From Narthecium ossifragum (lineage: Eukaryota > Streptophyta > Magnoliopsida > Dioscoreales > Nartheciaceae): DNA of 64,000 bases. Positions 34,892-46,200 of this stretch are shown in pieces. The notes beneath the pieces were generated by a model. The model worked only from the letters and a program-made list of their open reading frames with translations, did not search any database and had not been told where the DNA came from. Numbering within the stretch: the stretch's first letter is position 1; each line of letters starts with the position of its first letter. The stretch covers positions 139,001 to 203,000 of the forward strand of contig OY986966.1 in NCBI GenBank assembly GCA_963920575.1, written 5' to 3'. The translations under genes were made by a program, and so were the position numbers.

Positions 34892-35520
34892 TTCTCCATG
34901 CCCAATGGAATCCACCCATGCCAGCTGCCCTCATGCATGTTGACCAGTATATATATGCTGCTATGGTAATCCTCGTATTTGGACTGAGCTGGGGTGGGAA
35001 ACTTCCCAGGATTAATAGTTAGATCCAAGTATATAACATCCAATCTTTTCCCCAATACGTACATTCTAACTAGTCAAAGAGAGAAGTGGAATCGGCGGTG
35101 ACTGCGGCAAATGAAACTATTTAGATGGGAGATAATGATCAGAAAATGGACCCGAGAAGGGTCCCATTCAGATAAGAAGGACAGAGACCAATTTGAAATC
35201 TGAAATCAATGCTTTTCCTCTCACTATCGACACGACTCACTCTCTCACTCTCTCACTCTCTCTATCTCCCCTCTCCAGCTCCAGGCTCCAGTTTCTTCTG
35301 TCCATTACATAAGTATATTGACATTGTTGAAAGATAAACTATTAATTGCGAACAATAAATCCGAGGTCCCACATAAGTCAGCTCGCTCGCTCGTTGCTTG
35401 GCATATATATCTATATATATTGACGCGCTCACCACACGGGTTTAGTCTCAGAAACATGGCTTTGCCCGATTGCGACATAAAAAGACTCTGTTCTTCAATC
35501 AAAGCCCTGCTCTGCTCTGT

Positions 35521-35770
35521 CTTTTTTTTTTTTTTTGTTAATGTTAAAGGAAGTTATTGCATTCTTTTTCTTTAATTTATAATGCTCAACAACCAAGACG
35601 GTGAGACCCAAAGGACCCGGGGCACTTGCGTCATAATCAGGTTCGAAATCCAGGTCACGAGATAAGCTTCCAAGTTGGAGTATGCATTCCGAATTCAAAC
35701 TGGAAAGAAGACCCCCGTTAGGAAATAGAGCACAAGTCGTCAACCCATGACCGGAATTTTAGTTCTTAAA
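35521..35770 (-). mobile_element. Possible SINE
   Basis: A T run at 35522-35536 (poly(A) on the minus strand) is followed by about 230 bp containing CAGGTTCGAAATCC, similar to a pol III B box on one strand, and a GGGTCTCACCG phrase near the poly(A) side on the minus strand. I could not find a clear target-site duplication. Confidence 0.35.
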
Positions 35771-36374
35771 CCAAAAAAAGAAAAAGAAAAGAAGAATAAA
35801 TCGTATCCTCCCGTAGATTTGACTGATTAGGCTAATCCCCCCACTTTTGACTGGATGAAGATTCAGTGGGATGTAATGATGGATGGATAGAACAACGACC
35901 CATAAATTAAATTAAATTAAATTAAAGAGGGAGGCAGTGCTAGTGCTAGTGCTAGTGCCCGCTCAGCTACCAAAACCAACAAAGTAGAAGAAGTAGGGCC
36001 TCCCCCTCCCCTCCCCTCCTGCGCAGATCGAATAGTTCTAGGGAATTGGCTGGCAGTCACGAGCGCGATCGAGGGCGATGGGGGTGGGACGGTCTTATGA
36101 AGAAGAGCTAGAAGACGACGGCCACAGCCAGCCAGACATCAATCCTGCGGGTGGGGGCTGGGAGGGCCTTCGTGCGTGCGATTCAGGTGCTGCCCAACGA
36201 GATCACCTCATCTCCTCCGCGTTCTCTGCGAGCGTGGACCCCTTCCCGGCCCCGGGCGACCGCAATGGCCAGCTAGCCCATCGATGTGAAGGTTTGGTCT
36301 TTTCCTGGAATCCTGATCGAGGACCAAATATCGGTTTGACAAGATCCGCGTAATGTTGGGGAGAGAGAGCGCGC

Positions 36375-36413
<39 letters not shown>

Positions 36414-36738
36414 AACACTAGGTGGGTAATGTGCCACCTGACACAGTAATCATCACCTCTCATTAATCATCATCTTTCTCCTAATCATCCGATAATCGCC
36501 ACCCTGCACCTGACTTTATCTTGATCATATGATATATACGGGGTTAACTTGGATCGAGTAGTTTGGATCGGGCATCTCTATCTGTCTGATAAGATGCATC
36601 AGATCTTATAATATATATATACTAGTGGGCCCCTCTGCCACTTGGCAGGTAACCACCCACTAACTTCCCCATTAACCACCCATTAACTTCCCCCTCCTTC
36701 CCATTAACCACCTCCCCCACTAACTTTCCCCTCCACGT

Positions 36739-37569
36739 AAGAGCATTCACATCAGAATCCGTAAAAGAGCCATTTACTGTATTTTAGAGTAGCTACATAA
36801 ACAAAGTGTCAAAAAAATCAACTCCATCAGCTCTTAACAAGATACTGCATTTTAGAGATGTGCTATAATGATACTCTAGATGTGGAGTATCATTGTAACA
36901 ACTGTAAACCAATTGTTAATAATAAAAAACTCATTATGTAAATGAAAATATATGAATAATTTTTTGAATACGATTGTAGATGGAACTCATTATGTAAATG
37001 AAAATATTGACCAATAGAGAGAGAAATGAAATTGAGAGAAAAGAAAATGAGGAAAGAAATTATTCTCAATTGATATCTTCAATGAAATATATTACAATTT
37101 ATAATGAGTGAATATGATCTTTAGATTTCATTGTTAAAAATATAGCCGTTTAAATTTACTGTTCAAAATATAGCCGTTAATGTTTTGAAAATTAAGAAAA
37201 TAGTAGTTGAAAAATGACCGTTGCTAAAACGGCCCGTGATTTAGCCGTTGGAATATCAACATGAGTTAAGGTTTATTATATTACAATTTTCAAATTTAAT
37301 ATTTTTAAAAATAATATATTACTATTATATAATCAATGTAATATGTTACTGTTGTTGTCAAATATATTTATCAACGTATAATATGACCCATGAATAAGAA
37401 ATAGAAAATATAAAGAAAGAATGAAGATATTAATATTTAAGTCTGATAGAGAATGGTTTAGAGTATCTGATGCAGAGTGCTGTTGGATAAAGAATATGCA
37501 AACTAGAAAAATGACTCTTTTTACTGTATTTTAGAGAATATGTTAAGAAGAGTTGATGTGGATGCTCTT
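36739..37569. mobile_element. Candidate non-autonomous DNA transposon (about 830 bp)
   Basis: Terminal inverted repeats AAGAGCATTCACATCAGA (left) and, reversed, AAGAGCATCCACATCAAC (right). Shared sub-terminal phrase TTTACTGTATTTTAGAG appears near both ends. The core is AT-rich and non-coding. Confidence 0.65.
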
Positions 37570-38538
37570 GATACGATGCACCTTCTCTAGGGCTTTCGTA
37601 TCTGGTCTCTTGCCTAGTCTCGGCTCATCTTAGCCAAAGATATGGCTAGGTCGAGATATACCTTTAGGGTTTTAGGAGAAGCACCCTAGGTATTCGACAA
37701 GGAAGGCTGAAAATCGGAGGAGAGAGACTGATGAGGAAGAGGATTACCTTGTAGCTTCCTCAATGGTTGGTCGGCTACCCTTGGGGGATCCAAGCCTTGG
37801 AGAACGTGATGGAGGGAAGCACGGCAGCCAAGGGGACGCCGGGGACTTGGGGTTGGACGGCGGAAGTGGCTGGTAGCGGCGGTGATGATAGTGGCTGGCT
37901 GGTGGAGAAGAATCCGACTGTAGAGAGAGAAGGGTGAACGTGGTTTGTGGTTTGTGGAATTAGGGTTACAGCTACTCCTATATTACTTCTACTACTAGGA
38001 TTTATCTCTATTAAATAATAACTCTCATAAATTCGTCCATGCATAAAAACCCTAATACAAGCTATAGAAGTCATTTTATAGAGGCCTCAAGAGAGTTGTA
38101 TTCTAATCTGAATACCTTCTTGCTTGAACAACAAGTAAACAGACTCTTACTAATTCAACTCAAACTGACTCCTAATAACCAGGAATGAACTAGGTAAGCA
38201 AGTGACTTGACTCAACCAAAACTAAGACTCAATAGAAACTAGCTAAGCACAAACTAGACTCAAACTAGTAAATCAACTAGGAAAGCAATTAAGACTCAAT
38301 TAAGAAAATAACTAGCTAAGGCCGGCTTGGCTAAGCCACCTCATTGGTCAGGGGTCCATCATGGGTTCACCCATGCTTGAGCTTGGGCTTGGAACCGGTT
38401 CAGCTCTGATTTGGCCCTAAGGTTAGCTTGGCTCAACCTGCTCCAAAGGAACCCGGTTGCAGCCAGTTCCTTGGCGTGGGCCTGCCCAAGCAAGGACGTG
38501 GGTCCCTTCTTGGGATGGCTCAGTTCGACCTCGTATCA
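37569..38538. mobile_element. Possible solo LTR remnant (about 970 bp)
   Basis: Begins TGATACGATGCACC and ends GACCTCGTATCA, so TG...CA ends inside a longer inverted repeat TGATACGA/TCGTATCA. The interior is non-coding and LTR-like. The 5-bp flanks (GCTCT and TCCCC) do not match, and the left border coincides with the end of the preceding MITE-like element, so this call is weak. Confidence 0.4.
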
Positions 38539-38709
38539 TCCCCTCTCTCTTCGAAATTGTGGGAAATTGTATCTATTCATGTCTCGTATTCATGTTACTT
38601 ATCAGCTTGTATCTATTACTGCATACCCTTCAATTGTGAGAGATTATTACATAATTTTGCATCTTGGAAATGGAGATGGCTGGCAGATATAATCAGAGAA
38701 CTCAATCAA

Positions 38710-38830
38710 TGTTAATATTTAAAAAATGAGGATAAATAAGTAATGATTGTTTAGAATAAAAAAAATAGTGTTTGAGGATAAAGTAGGGATAGGGGGTTAT
38801 CCCCACATATTTCAGAACCAAACTTGGGCT
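38710..38830. mobile_element. MITE end fragment
   Basis: Shares wording (AAGTAATGATTGTTTAGAATAA, GTGTTTGAGGATAAAG) with the interior and end of the element at 30457-30730, including a terminal AACCAAACTTGGGC. Only one end is recognisable. Confidence 0.35.
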
Positions 38831-38924
38831 AAAAGCTTTGCTTTGAAAAATCTTCCACCTTGATGAGCTAGTGGCTTAGATTTGTGTACATGGCCACGTG
38901 ACATGTACATTGCACATACCCTCC

Positions 38925-39112
38925 AATCGGTAGTTATCTACCGATTGATTGATCTATTAGATCGGTATTGTTTTACCGATGGACTAAATCAACCAATCGG
39001 TATATCATTACCGAATCAATCATTGGTACATTCAATCGGTAGGTATATACCGACTGATTGATCTACTCGATCGATATTGTTCTATCGATAGACTAGATCA
39101 ACTAATCGGTAT
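38925..39112. repeat. Hairpin array, ATCGGTA...TACCGAT, period about 35 bp
   Basis: Five inverted repeats start near 38925, 38961, 38995, 39033 and 39069, with a sixth broken one at about 39104. The first is perfect: AATCGGTAG, loop TTAT, CTACCGATT. The others have 7-8 bp arms and 4-6 bp loops. One unit has switched to ATCGATA...TATCGAT. Confidence 0.85.
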
Positions 39113-39531
39113 AACTAACGTTGCGGCCTACACGACGAACCGTCATCTTCCTCATCCTCGTCATCTGAGCCGGATGCCCGATCTCCCTCACCGTCTCTGT
39201 CTCCATCGTTGGTGAAATCACACTCAAAGGACGGGGAGAGGGAGGAGGCAAGGAGGGTAAGGATAGTAAAGTTCTTGCAGAGAGCGTAATCATTATTGCC
39301 AACGAGGGTGGGGTGTCGAAACCGAGGGCAAGCGAGGGAGGTGTCCCGTGAGGCGGAGAACATGCGGGACAGTCACACCTTGCAGAAGCCATGTTGTAGA
39401 TCCCTAGAAGCATATCACTGAGCCGGCCGGCCTTCGGTCACCACAGAGCCCCGTCGTTGTCGTCACTGTCGCTACTCGCCGCATCCACAGCCGCCTCCGA
39501 CGGCAAATACGGCGCTTCGATCCCTTCCTGG

Positions 39532-41195
39532 GTCGATGACGCGCCTTGAAATGTGTCGTTAATTAAATCAAAGGCGGACAAAACAAATTACCGAACTACT
39601 AATTAACTACAACGTAGTTAATGGGAGCACGGGTCGAATCCTCAAGGAATTAGATGGTCGAATTACAAATGCAATATAGTCTCTATAATAGTTGGAAGTA
39701 ATTGGGTTGATTATTTGAGTTTTCTAATTATAGTATTCTAAAACAACTAAAGAGGAAATTTATCAAGGAAGAAGTCCTAGGGAATTCCAATCCGAATTAG
39801 GGTCTAAATATTATCTCTATGAATCAAAATGAATGACACTCAAAGGATGGTCCAAATTTGGAGATCGGCAAGCGTAGGATTAGTATCGCTCGCCGCTAAT
39901 GAGATGTCGGGTTAGGATCATCTCATCGCGTGCATAACAAGGTAAAAATCCATGATCGAGGCTCTAATTCGATCATAGCTCAACGATCGCCGGACTAAGG
40001 TCATATCGTTGGCAAAGGATCAAGGCTTTGTATGGATAAGGTCTTGGATTGAGATGGGTTTAATACCTCAATCCCATCCCTCATCTAAGTCAAGAATAAT
40101 GAGTAGGATAGCTTTGGCTTGGGATGGTTCTAGCACCTCAAGATCCTTTCCCTAGATCAAGGATTCATCCCCTAGAGGTGGCTATGGTTATAGCATAGCC
40201 TCTTCTTTGAGGAATTGAATCAAACATCTAGTAAGCATCAACATTCTCTCAAGTAATTACATGCAAAACAAGGTATTCAACCATTCAATAATGGAATTCA
40301 TTGACGAAATATAGAATTACATGAGAATTCATACAAAAACCATCTCATAAGAGTCATTACATCAAAAATCAAAAGAAAACTCTAAGAGAAAGTCCTAATA
40401 CATCATAAAATTCCCAAGGAGAAGGGATTTAGCTACTCATCTTGGGTAGGATATCTATGGAAGAGGAGGCTTTACCCATCTTCTCCATCAAAATCCACCC
40501 ATTGAAGCACTCAATCTCTATCTCACTCTAAGGGGGAAGAAGGCTGGAGAAAGGAGGGAAAAAGATAAAAGAAAAGATCCTCAAATCAAAGCCAAAGCCC
40601 CTATTTATAGGCCCCAAGTCGTGGACCCGCGGATCAGATCAGAACAGTCCGTTTTTACCCATCAGCCGATCTTGGATCGATCCAAAATAGGTTTGGATCG
40701 ATCCAAGATGTCAAAATCTGGGTTTCTAACAACTTGGATCGATCCAATATGGGTCTGGATCGATCCAAGATGTAACATAGAATCATAGCTCTCTGGAAAG
40801 GGCTTATGGATCGATCCAATAACGATTTGGATCGATCCAATGTGTACCAGAGAATCATGGCTCTCTGGAAAAGGATTATGGATCGATCCATTACAGATCT
40901 GGATCGATCCAATATGTACCAGAGAATCATGGCTCTCTGGAAAAGGATTATGAATCGATCCAAACCACTTTGGGATCGATCCAAAAATTCCTGGATCGAT
41001 CCAAATGTTCTGGATCGACCCAAATAAGGCTGAATCTGTATAATTGATGTCTTTTTAGTTCGAAATCGATGCAACTCTCTTTGTAAGCTCTTGTACCTGA
41101 AACTATATGAAAAGATATTAAAAATGCATTGCTTGAGAGCTAACAAAGCCCAGTTGAATGGGTGAATTATGTATATTTTGTGACTTATCAGTCGA
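39532..41195. mobile_element. Solo LTR, 1654 bp, with 5-bp TSD GTCGA
   Basis: Begins TGACGCGCCTTGAAATG (39537) and ends TTTTGTGACTTATCA (41190). GTCGA lies on both sides (39532-39536, 41191-41195). Early text (GGGAGCACGGGTCGAATCCT) resembles LTRs of plant retrotransposons. There is no internal region. Near the right end it carries the GGATCGATCC palindrome pairs described separately. Confidence 0.92.
40672..41022. repeat. Paired TGGATCGATCCA palindromes in a 72-bp tandem repeat
   Basis: Pairs of 12-14 bp palindromes start at 40672/40693, 40734/40756, 40807/40828 and 40879/40900, followed by diverged copies to 41022. Partners are 21-22 bp apart. From the second pair on, pairs recur every 72-73 bp, separated by AGAGAATCATGGCTCTCTGG, itself an imperfect inverted repeat. 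Confidence 0.92.
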
Positions 41196-41460
41196 CAAGT
41201 TCCTCGACTTCTCCGTGGCGAAGCGCGGCTCCCACTGGAGATGTCGATGTTCTCTGACAATGCGCCGCCGTCGTCGTTGCCGGTGTCATCAACGCCTTCG
41301 ACGCCGTCGAACCACAACAACATTATCAAGGAGAAGTCAGGGAGGTATGTCGGATCCACAAGCGGCCAATGAGTTCGAGGAGGCGCAGAACATGCAGGAT
41401 AGCAACAATGGAAGGAGGTGTTACCGTGGAAATCTTGCCGTTGACCGACAAAGTCAAAAT

Positions 41461-43264
41461 AGTCAAAATCAGTGATATGCAAAGACTCAACTCCTTCGAA
41501 ATCTATACGAACAGAGGTGTTGAAGCTGCGGAAAAATGGATGAGCAGTAAAAGTAGAAAGTGAAAAAATGGATGATGAGAAGTTAAAACTACTCCTTATG
41601 AATGAAAGCTTCATTATAGTAAATTAAAAGAAAGAAAATGCTTCATTGTTGAAATTTAAATGTATATGAAGATAAATAAAACTACATTGAAAATAAAGAT
41701 AAAAAGCTACATAAAAAATAAAGATAAAAGCAAGTTTTGCTCTTGATTTTGAGAGAGTGTTTTCTTCTTTATCTTCCTACCTTTTATAGAGTTTCTTACA
41801 TGACTACTTTGGAGCCATCTGAAATTGCTCTGAAACCGTCGACATAACTACTTTGAAACTGTCATAACTGACATCTTCAGTTATTTATGAAACTGCCATC
41901 AGATAGAGCGTCTTATTTTCCACTATAATTTCACCATTGACAACTTTGGAATTTGGAAAAACTCTTGAACATAAAAACTGTAGGTATTCTAATTCCCTTT
42001 CCAACGGTCAAAAAACTATCACATTTAGAAATCGTATGAGAAAATTATAACCAAAATAACTAGACCAAATTGACAATTATTATTAAAATAATCGATCAAA
42101 ATATGACCGAATGAAATTGGACCATTTTATGAGCGATTGCATTTGAATAAATGAAATTCGATCATTATTTACATTTTTGCCACTAAACACTTTGGGTCAT
42201 TTTGATATACTAAACGATTAAATATGAAAATCTCATCAACAGAGAAGTTGTAAATTTTTTCATCCTCTTTTCAATGATTTAAGAATCGACCAATTTGGAT
42301 ATTTGATGTAAAAATTATGATCAAAATACTTCAGCGGTGTCAAAGCTAAAGATAATGACCGTTAATGACATTATTTACAAAAATATCATTGACCTTATAA
42401 ATTACCTTCGTAACTTTAGGACATGGTTATATGTATGAATAACATAAGGATATCCAAGGAAAAAAGAAATAGTGGATCGATTGGATTGGGTGTTGGTGGG
42501 AGAGAGCAGCATCAAATAGGGAGCCATGAGAAAGAAATGATAAGAGGAAAAGGAGGAGGATAATAAATCAGGATAAACCGTTTAAGTAACAAAGACAATT
42601 AAGTAAATTTGAATGCTTTGATCAGATTTAAACCATGATTAAGTTAAATAAATTAACATAGGAGCATATTAATCATTTTTTCAAGTTTTAAGGAATAAAT
42701 ATGTAAGCTCAAAGAATTTAAACTGTATTTATGTTATTTAAGAAGTTTTAAAGAAGTTTATAAAGATTAATAAGTAAAACTCCCTTCTTTTCTTAAGAGT
42801 TAGACATATACTGTGGAGACGAGCTAAGAATCAAATATAGGATTTTGTGGGAACAAGAAAAAGAAAATAAATCAACACAAATAAACGAAAAGAATACAAA
42901 GAATACTATTGGCCTGGAGTTCATCCCTCTCGTAGCAAGCCCGCCCTCTCTCAAGGGCTTGATTTGTTGCTGCCTCAGTGTAACTTCATTGAAAAGCTCG
43001 GATTCTAGTCCAGTCCATCTGGTTCACATAATATACTTACCTTGGCATCCCATGAGCGTAATCTAATACGATGACTGGATAATCGGCAAACACAATCAGC
43101 AGTCAGCCTCGTTAATTCTAAGAAATAAAGATGCAATTAGAAACATGATGTGCTAATATAAGTTACCTCCACGCCATTTTATCCCGTTGGCGTGGGCTTC
43201 GTTTTGCAAGAGCAAGATGCACAAATCCAGAAACCTCTAAGTGCATCTTTATGTGGGAAAATTA
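41461..43264. other. Intergenic region downstream of CDC6
   Basis: AT-rich, no gene recognised. On the minus strand near 43030-43260 there are two good-looking donor sites (AAG|GTAAGTATA and GAG|GTAACTTAT), so the CDC6 transcript may have spliced 3' untranslated exons here. Confidence 0.35.
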
Positions 43265-46200
43265 TTAATCCTGTAAGCAACTGTGAAAGAATCGAATTCC
43301 CTGTACACACAAAGAGACATCAAATTCTCTCTGGAGAACCAAAACTGAAGACAGACCTACAAGCATAAGAGAAATGTCAAACCTTGAGGGCAAAAATGAC
43401 GTCTGAACCATCTATGAGCAGTGTAACCCTCTTCTGTTTATCCTGTTTAGATTTGCCTAGCTTTAGGAGTCCCTGAATGCAAAAAGTGAAGTTATTTAAC
43501 GTCATCTTAAGGGCAATAAGGCAAACTACCCGTATGTGATTCAACCTGATCGCTGAGTGCTCCGCACATGTCTGCAAATTCCAACAGGCCAACTGCAGGG
43601 ATTTGTTCGGCCCTACAGATCTCCAAATATGAGTTGTTGAGCTGTAACCGGTCAAGACAGTGTTTAACGCCCAGGAGTAACATGTGCGTAGAAAAATGAA
43701 CTAGCAAACCAGTGGGGACAAAGCTACCCTGGTGCTAAAAATAGTCAGCATGGACTAGTACTGAGAAGCAAACTTGCCTCATCAAGCGTTGTCGTATTTT
43801 TCTTGCACTGGCGAAGAAGTTTCACTGCGGAGCACAATATAATCTGCAAGAATGGCCTATGCCAGTCATCAAATTCTTATAAACCAAGAACTCATGAAGA
43901 TGAAAAAACGAACAAAATCACTTGTATCAGCGTTAATCCAATGTGACCGTATCTTGAGCAACTCGATTATGTAATATTTGAGATCAATCTTGCTCCAAAA
44001 GAGATGATTTCCTCATTCCATGCGGCACGTCAGCAGGCTTCCACATTAACGTTTCTAGGTCATATCAGATATTTAATATTCACAGTTGCATTCACCAACA
44101 TCAGAAACCCTGATGCTGTTTCTTATGGTGATCGTTGGTTTAGTATTGAATAAGCACTGCCAGCGCTTCACCATTGAACATGATATAGCCAGGTCCACAT
44201 CAACATATTGTAAGCTAAAAATGTATCTGGTATCTCTAAAAGAACCTACCAGTTATACTCTGCTATGAAATCTACTGAGTGTGCGTTATAAGCTTCTGAC
44301 TTAAGATATTTGGTTCTCTAGAATGGTTGGAGATACATGACGTTGAAGAAGCAGTACATCTTGCTGACAAACAAGGCAGTTCAGTTGTACTGTTCAACGC
44401 CCCCGGCCTCTTATGGTAGGGGATTCTACCAACCTCTTGGCAAGTGAATCAAGAAATCAGAAGAATGCTTCGAATTCATCGAGGTCCTTCACAACTAACC
44501 AGGATTAGTTCATTTTCACGTCCTGGAATCTGAAACTGCTTTCAGATGACAAACAAAGGTTCAGCCCTAGAATGATTTGCTCTCACAAAATTTGCTATGT
44601 ATAACTAATTTGTATGCTAACATTCTGATGTACCATTGCTGTTCCGACAATAATGCAACAAGAGTCCACCACCAAAAAAATGACAAAAAAATCAAGATTC
44701 AGCCCTAGAATGTGATTTTAGAACATGCAATGAATAGGAAGAAAAGTGAAAGATGCTTCGAAAATGATAAAAGCTCTTATAAGTATCGTTAAAAATTGCC
44801 AGTGATTAACATTATTTAATTTATGCTCATCTCCATAAAAATTACCATGTTATACCTGTTGATGCTGTGGAAGGGATTGTATAGTATCCACTACTGCATT
44901 CTTGAAGGCTTTTGACAAAGCAATATCGACATGATCAAACCTTACCTGCAACATAGTCTGAGTTAACGTCCCATATGCATCCCAAGATGGCAATGAGTTA
45001 CTAACAACAATAGTAAAGTATCCGCTAAATGACATTGTAAGGAAATGACATATGTTTGACATTGTAGCTTGTCTTCCATGGTGCAGGCTTACCGAGTGCT
45101 TTCTTATGCCTGTTATTCCAATGTTTTTTATTCATGCCCAGAGCTTCTAAAGAACTGGCAGAAAGGCTAAATATAGAATCACCATCTACCAAATAACTCC
45201 TAGATCCAGTAAATTTTACAATCAAAGAAGAGCTAATGTTCCTACAGTTCTGTAGCTGTTTGTCAAAATATTAGCTCAATCCTTATCCAAGTACCTGACA
45301 TCTAGATGGTTATATAAGCTCCCTGCTATACATCAAATTTCAAGCGAAGAGGTGTTGATCAAAGATATAATATATCATTAAAGCCCATACAATTGTAGTG
45401 CAAATTTGTAAATATGACATGCATTAAATGTCAATAGGAGCTTCAGAAAATCTTAATCTATATGGAAATGAATGATGCAACTGCTTTCCAGTTGCTTTTC
45501 CAAATATCTGTTCTCACATAAGCCTGAGTTTAGAATGCTGTATAAAGATTTGTAAGTCTTACAATCTGAACTTCATCCTTTCTTTGAACATCCCTTAGCT
45601 CTGTCTCCAGCACCTCAATTGCTCTTCTGAAATAAAACAAAAAATGGGTAACATGCGATGCAGTTGACGCAAAACGAGCGGCAGGAACAGCAGAGAATAC
45701 TAAGATGAATTAGGTAAGAACAGCTATGCTTCTGAAAAATCAACATCCTTGAGCTAAAATGAAAGCTTTCAGATATTCCAGATGTACATGTCAATGATAA
45801 GAAGTAATGCTGTTGCAGCTTATACATTACGTCAGAAATCACTGAATGTTGTCAGTGATTAGTTGCGGCACTCTATCACTAGAAGAAGATCATAGTATAG
45901 AAAGTACTAACTTGCTCGTCAAATGTCTGGAATTTAAAAAAAATTTCATATACTCAGTAAAAATCAGTTATCCATTGACATACACTTTACCACCACCAAT
46001 ATGAACTAAACCATGTTGTTAGCAAAAAAAACAATGTTTTTTTTTCAAACTTCCAAATAAATGATTGCATGTAAGGTCTATTAAACTAACAAATGAATCT
46101 TATATGCCCAAGAAGCTCATGAACAAAGACTGAGGAGCTAAAGCATAGTATATCCACTTCATTTCTTACAAATACGCACACATAAGATATGGTTCTAATC

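Larger units (their letters stand above)
32765..36738. other. Gene-poor intergenic region
   Basis: About 4 kb of AT-rich DNA. It contains microsatellites: (TA)n at 34680-34703, a run of 25 G at 34859-34883, and (TA)n at about 36377-36409. A GC-rich 300-bp island at 36060-36360 has a 91-codon plus-strand frame from 36078 that I cannot assign. Confidence 0.3.
39421..41460 (+). pseudogene. bZIP transcription factor pseudogene (bZIP34/61-like N-terminal part), split by a solo LTR
   Basis: Before the LTR the plus strand reads IPSW, and across the insertion site VDKFLDFSVAKRGSH, similar to the VDEFLDFSxxKRGxHRRSxSDS motif of group I/E bZIP proteins. After a deletion follows MSMFSDNAPPSSLPVSSTPS, then TPSNHNNIIKEKSG, and in another frame QAANEFEEAQNMQDSNNG. 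The DNA-binding basic region is not found. The LTR at 39537-41190 lies exactly within the W-V-D-K codons. Assigned from family patterns. Confidence 0.6.

Noticed and set aside
36078..36353. A 91-codon plus-strand frame in a GC-rich island
   Set aside because: No domain, no splice partner and no repeat evidence; not enough to call a gene.
25007..41022. A CRISPR array as the explanation for regularly spaced palindromes
   Set aside because: This is plant nuclear DNA, the palindromes are within LTRs, and spacers do not have CRISPR sizes or uniqueness.
40655..41614. A 319-codon minus-strand frame with a repeated LDRSRSVMDRSI-type peptide
   Set aside because: It is the palindromic 72-bp DNA repeat of the solo LTR read as protein and runs across the LTR border into the bZIP relic, so it is not a gene.
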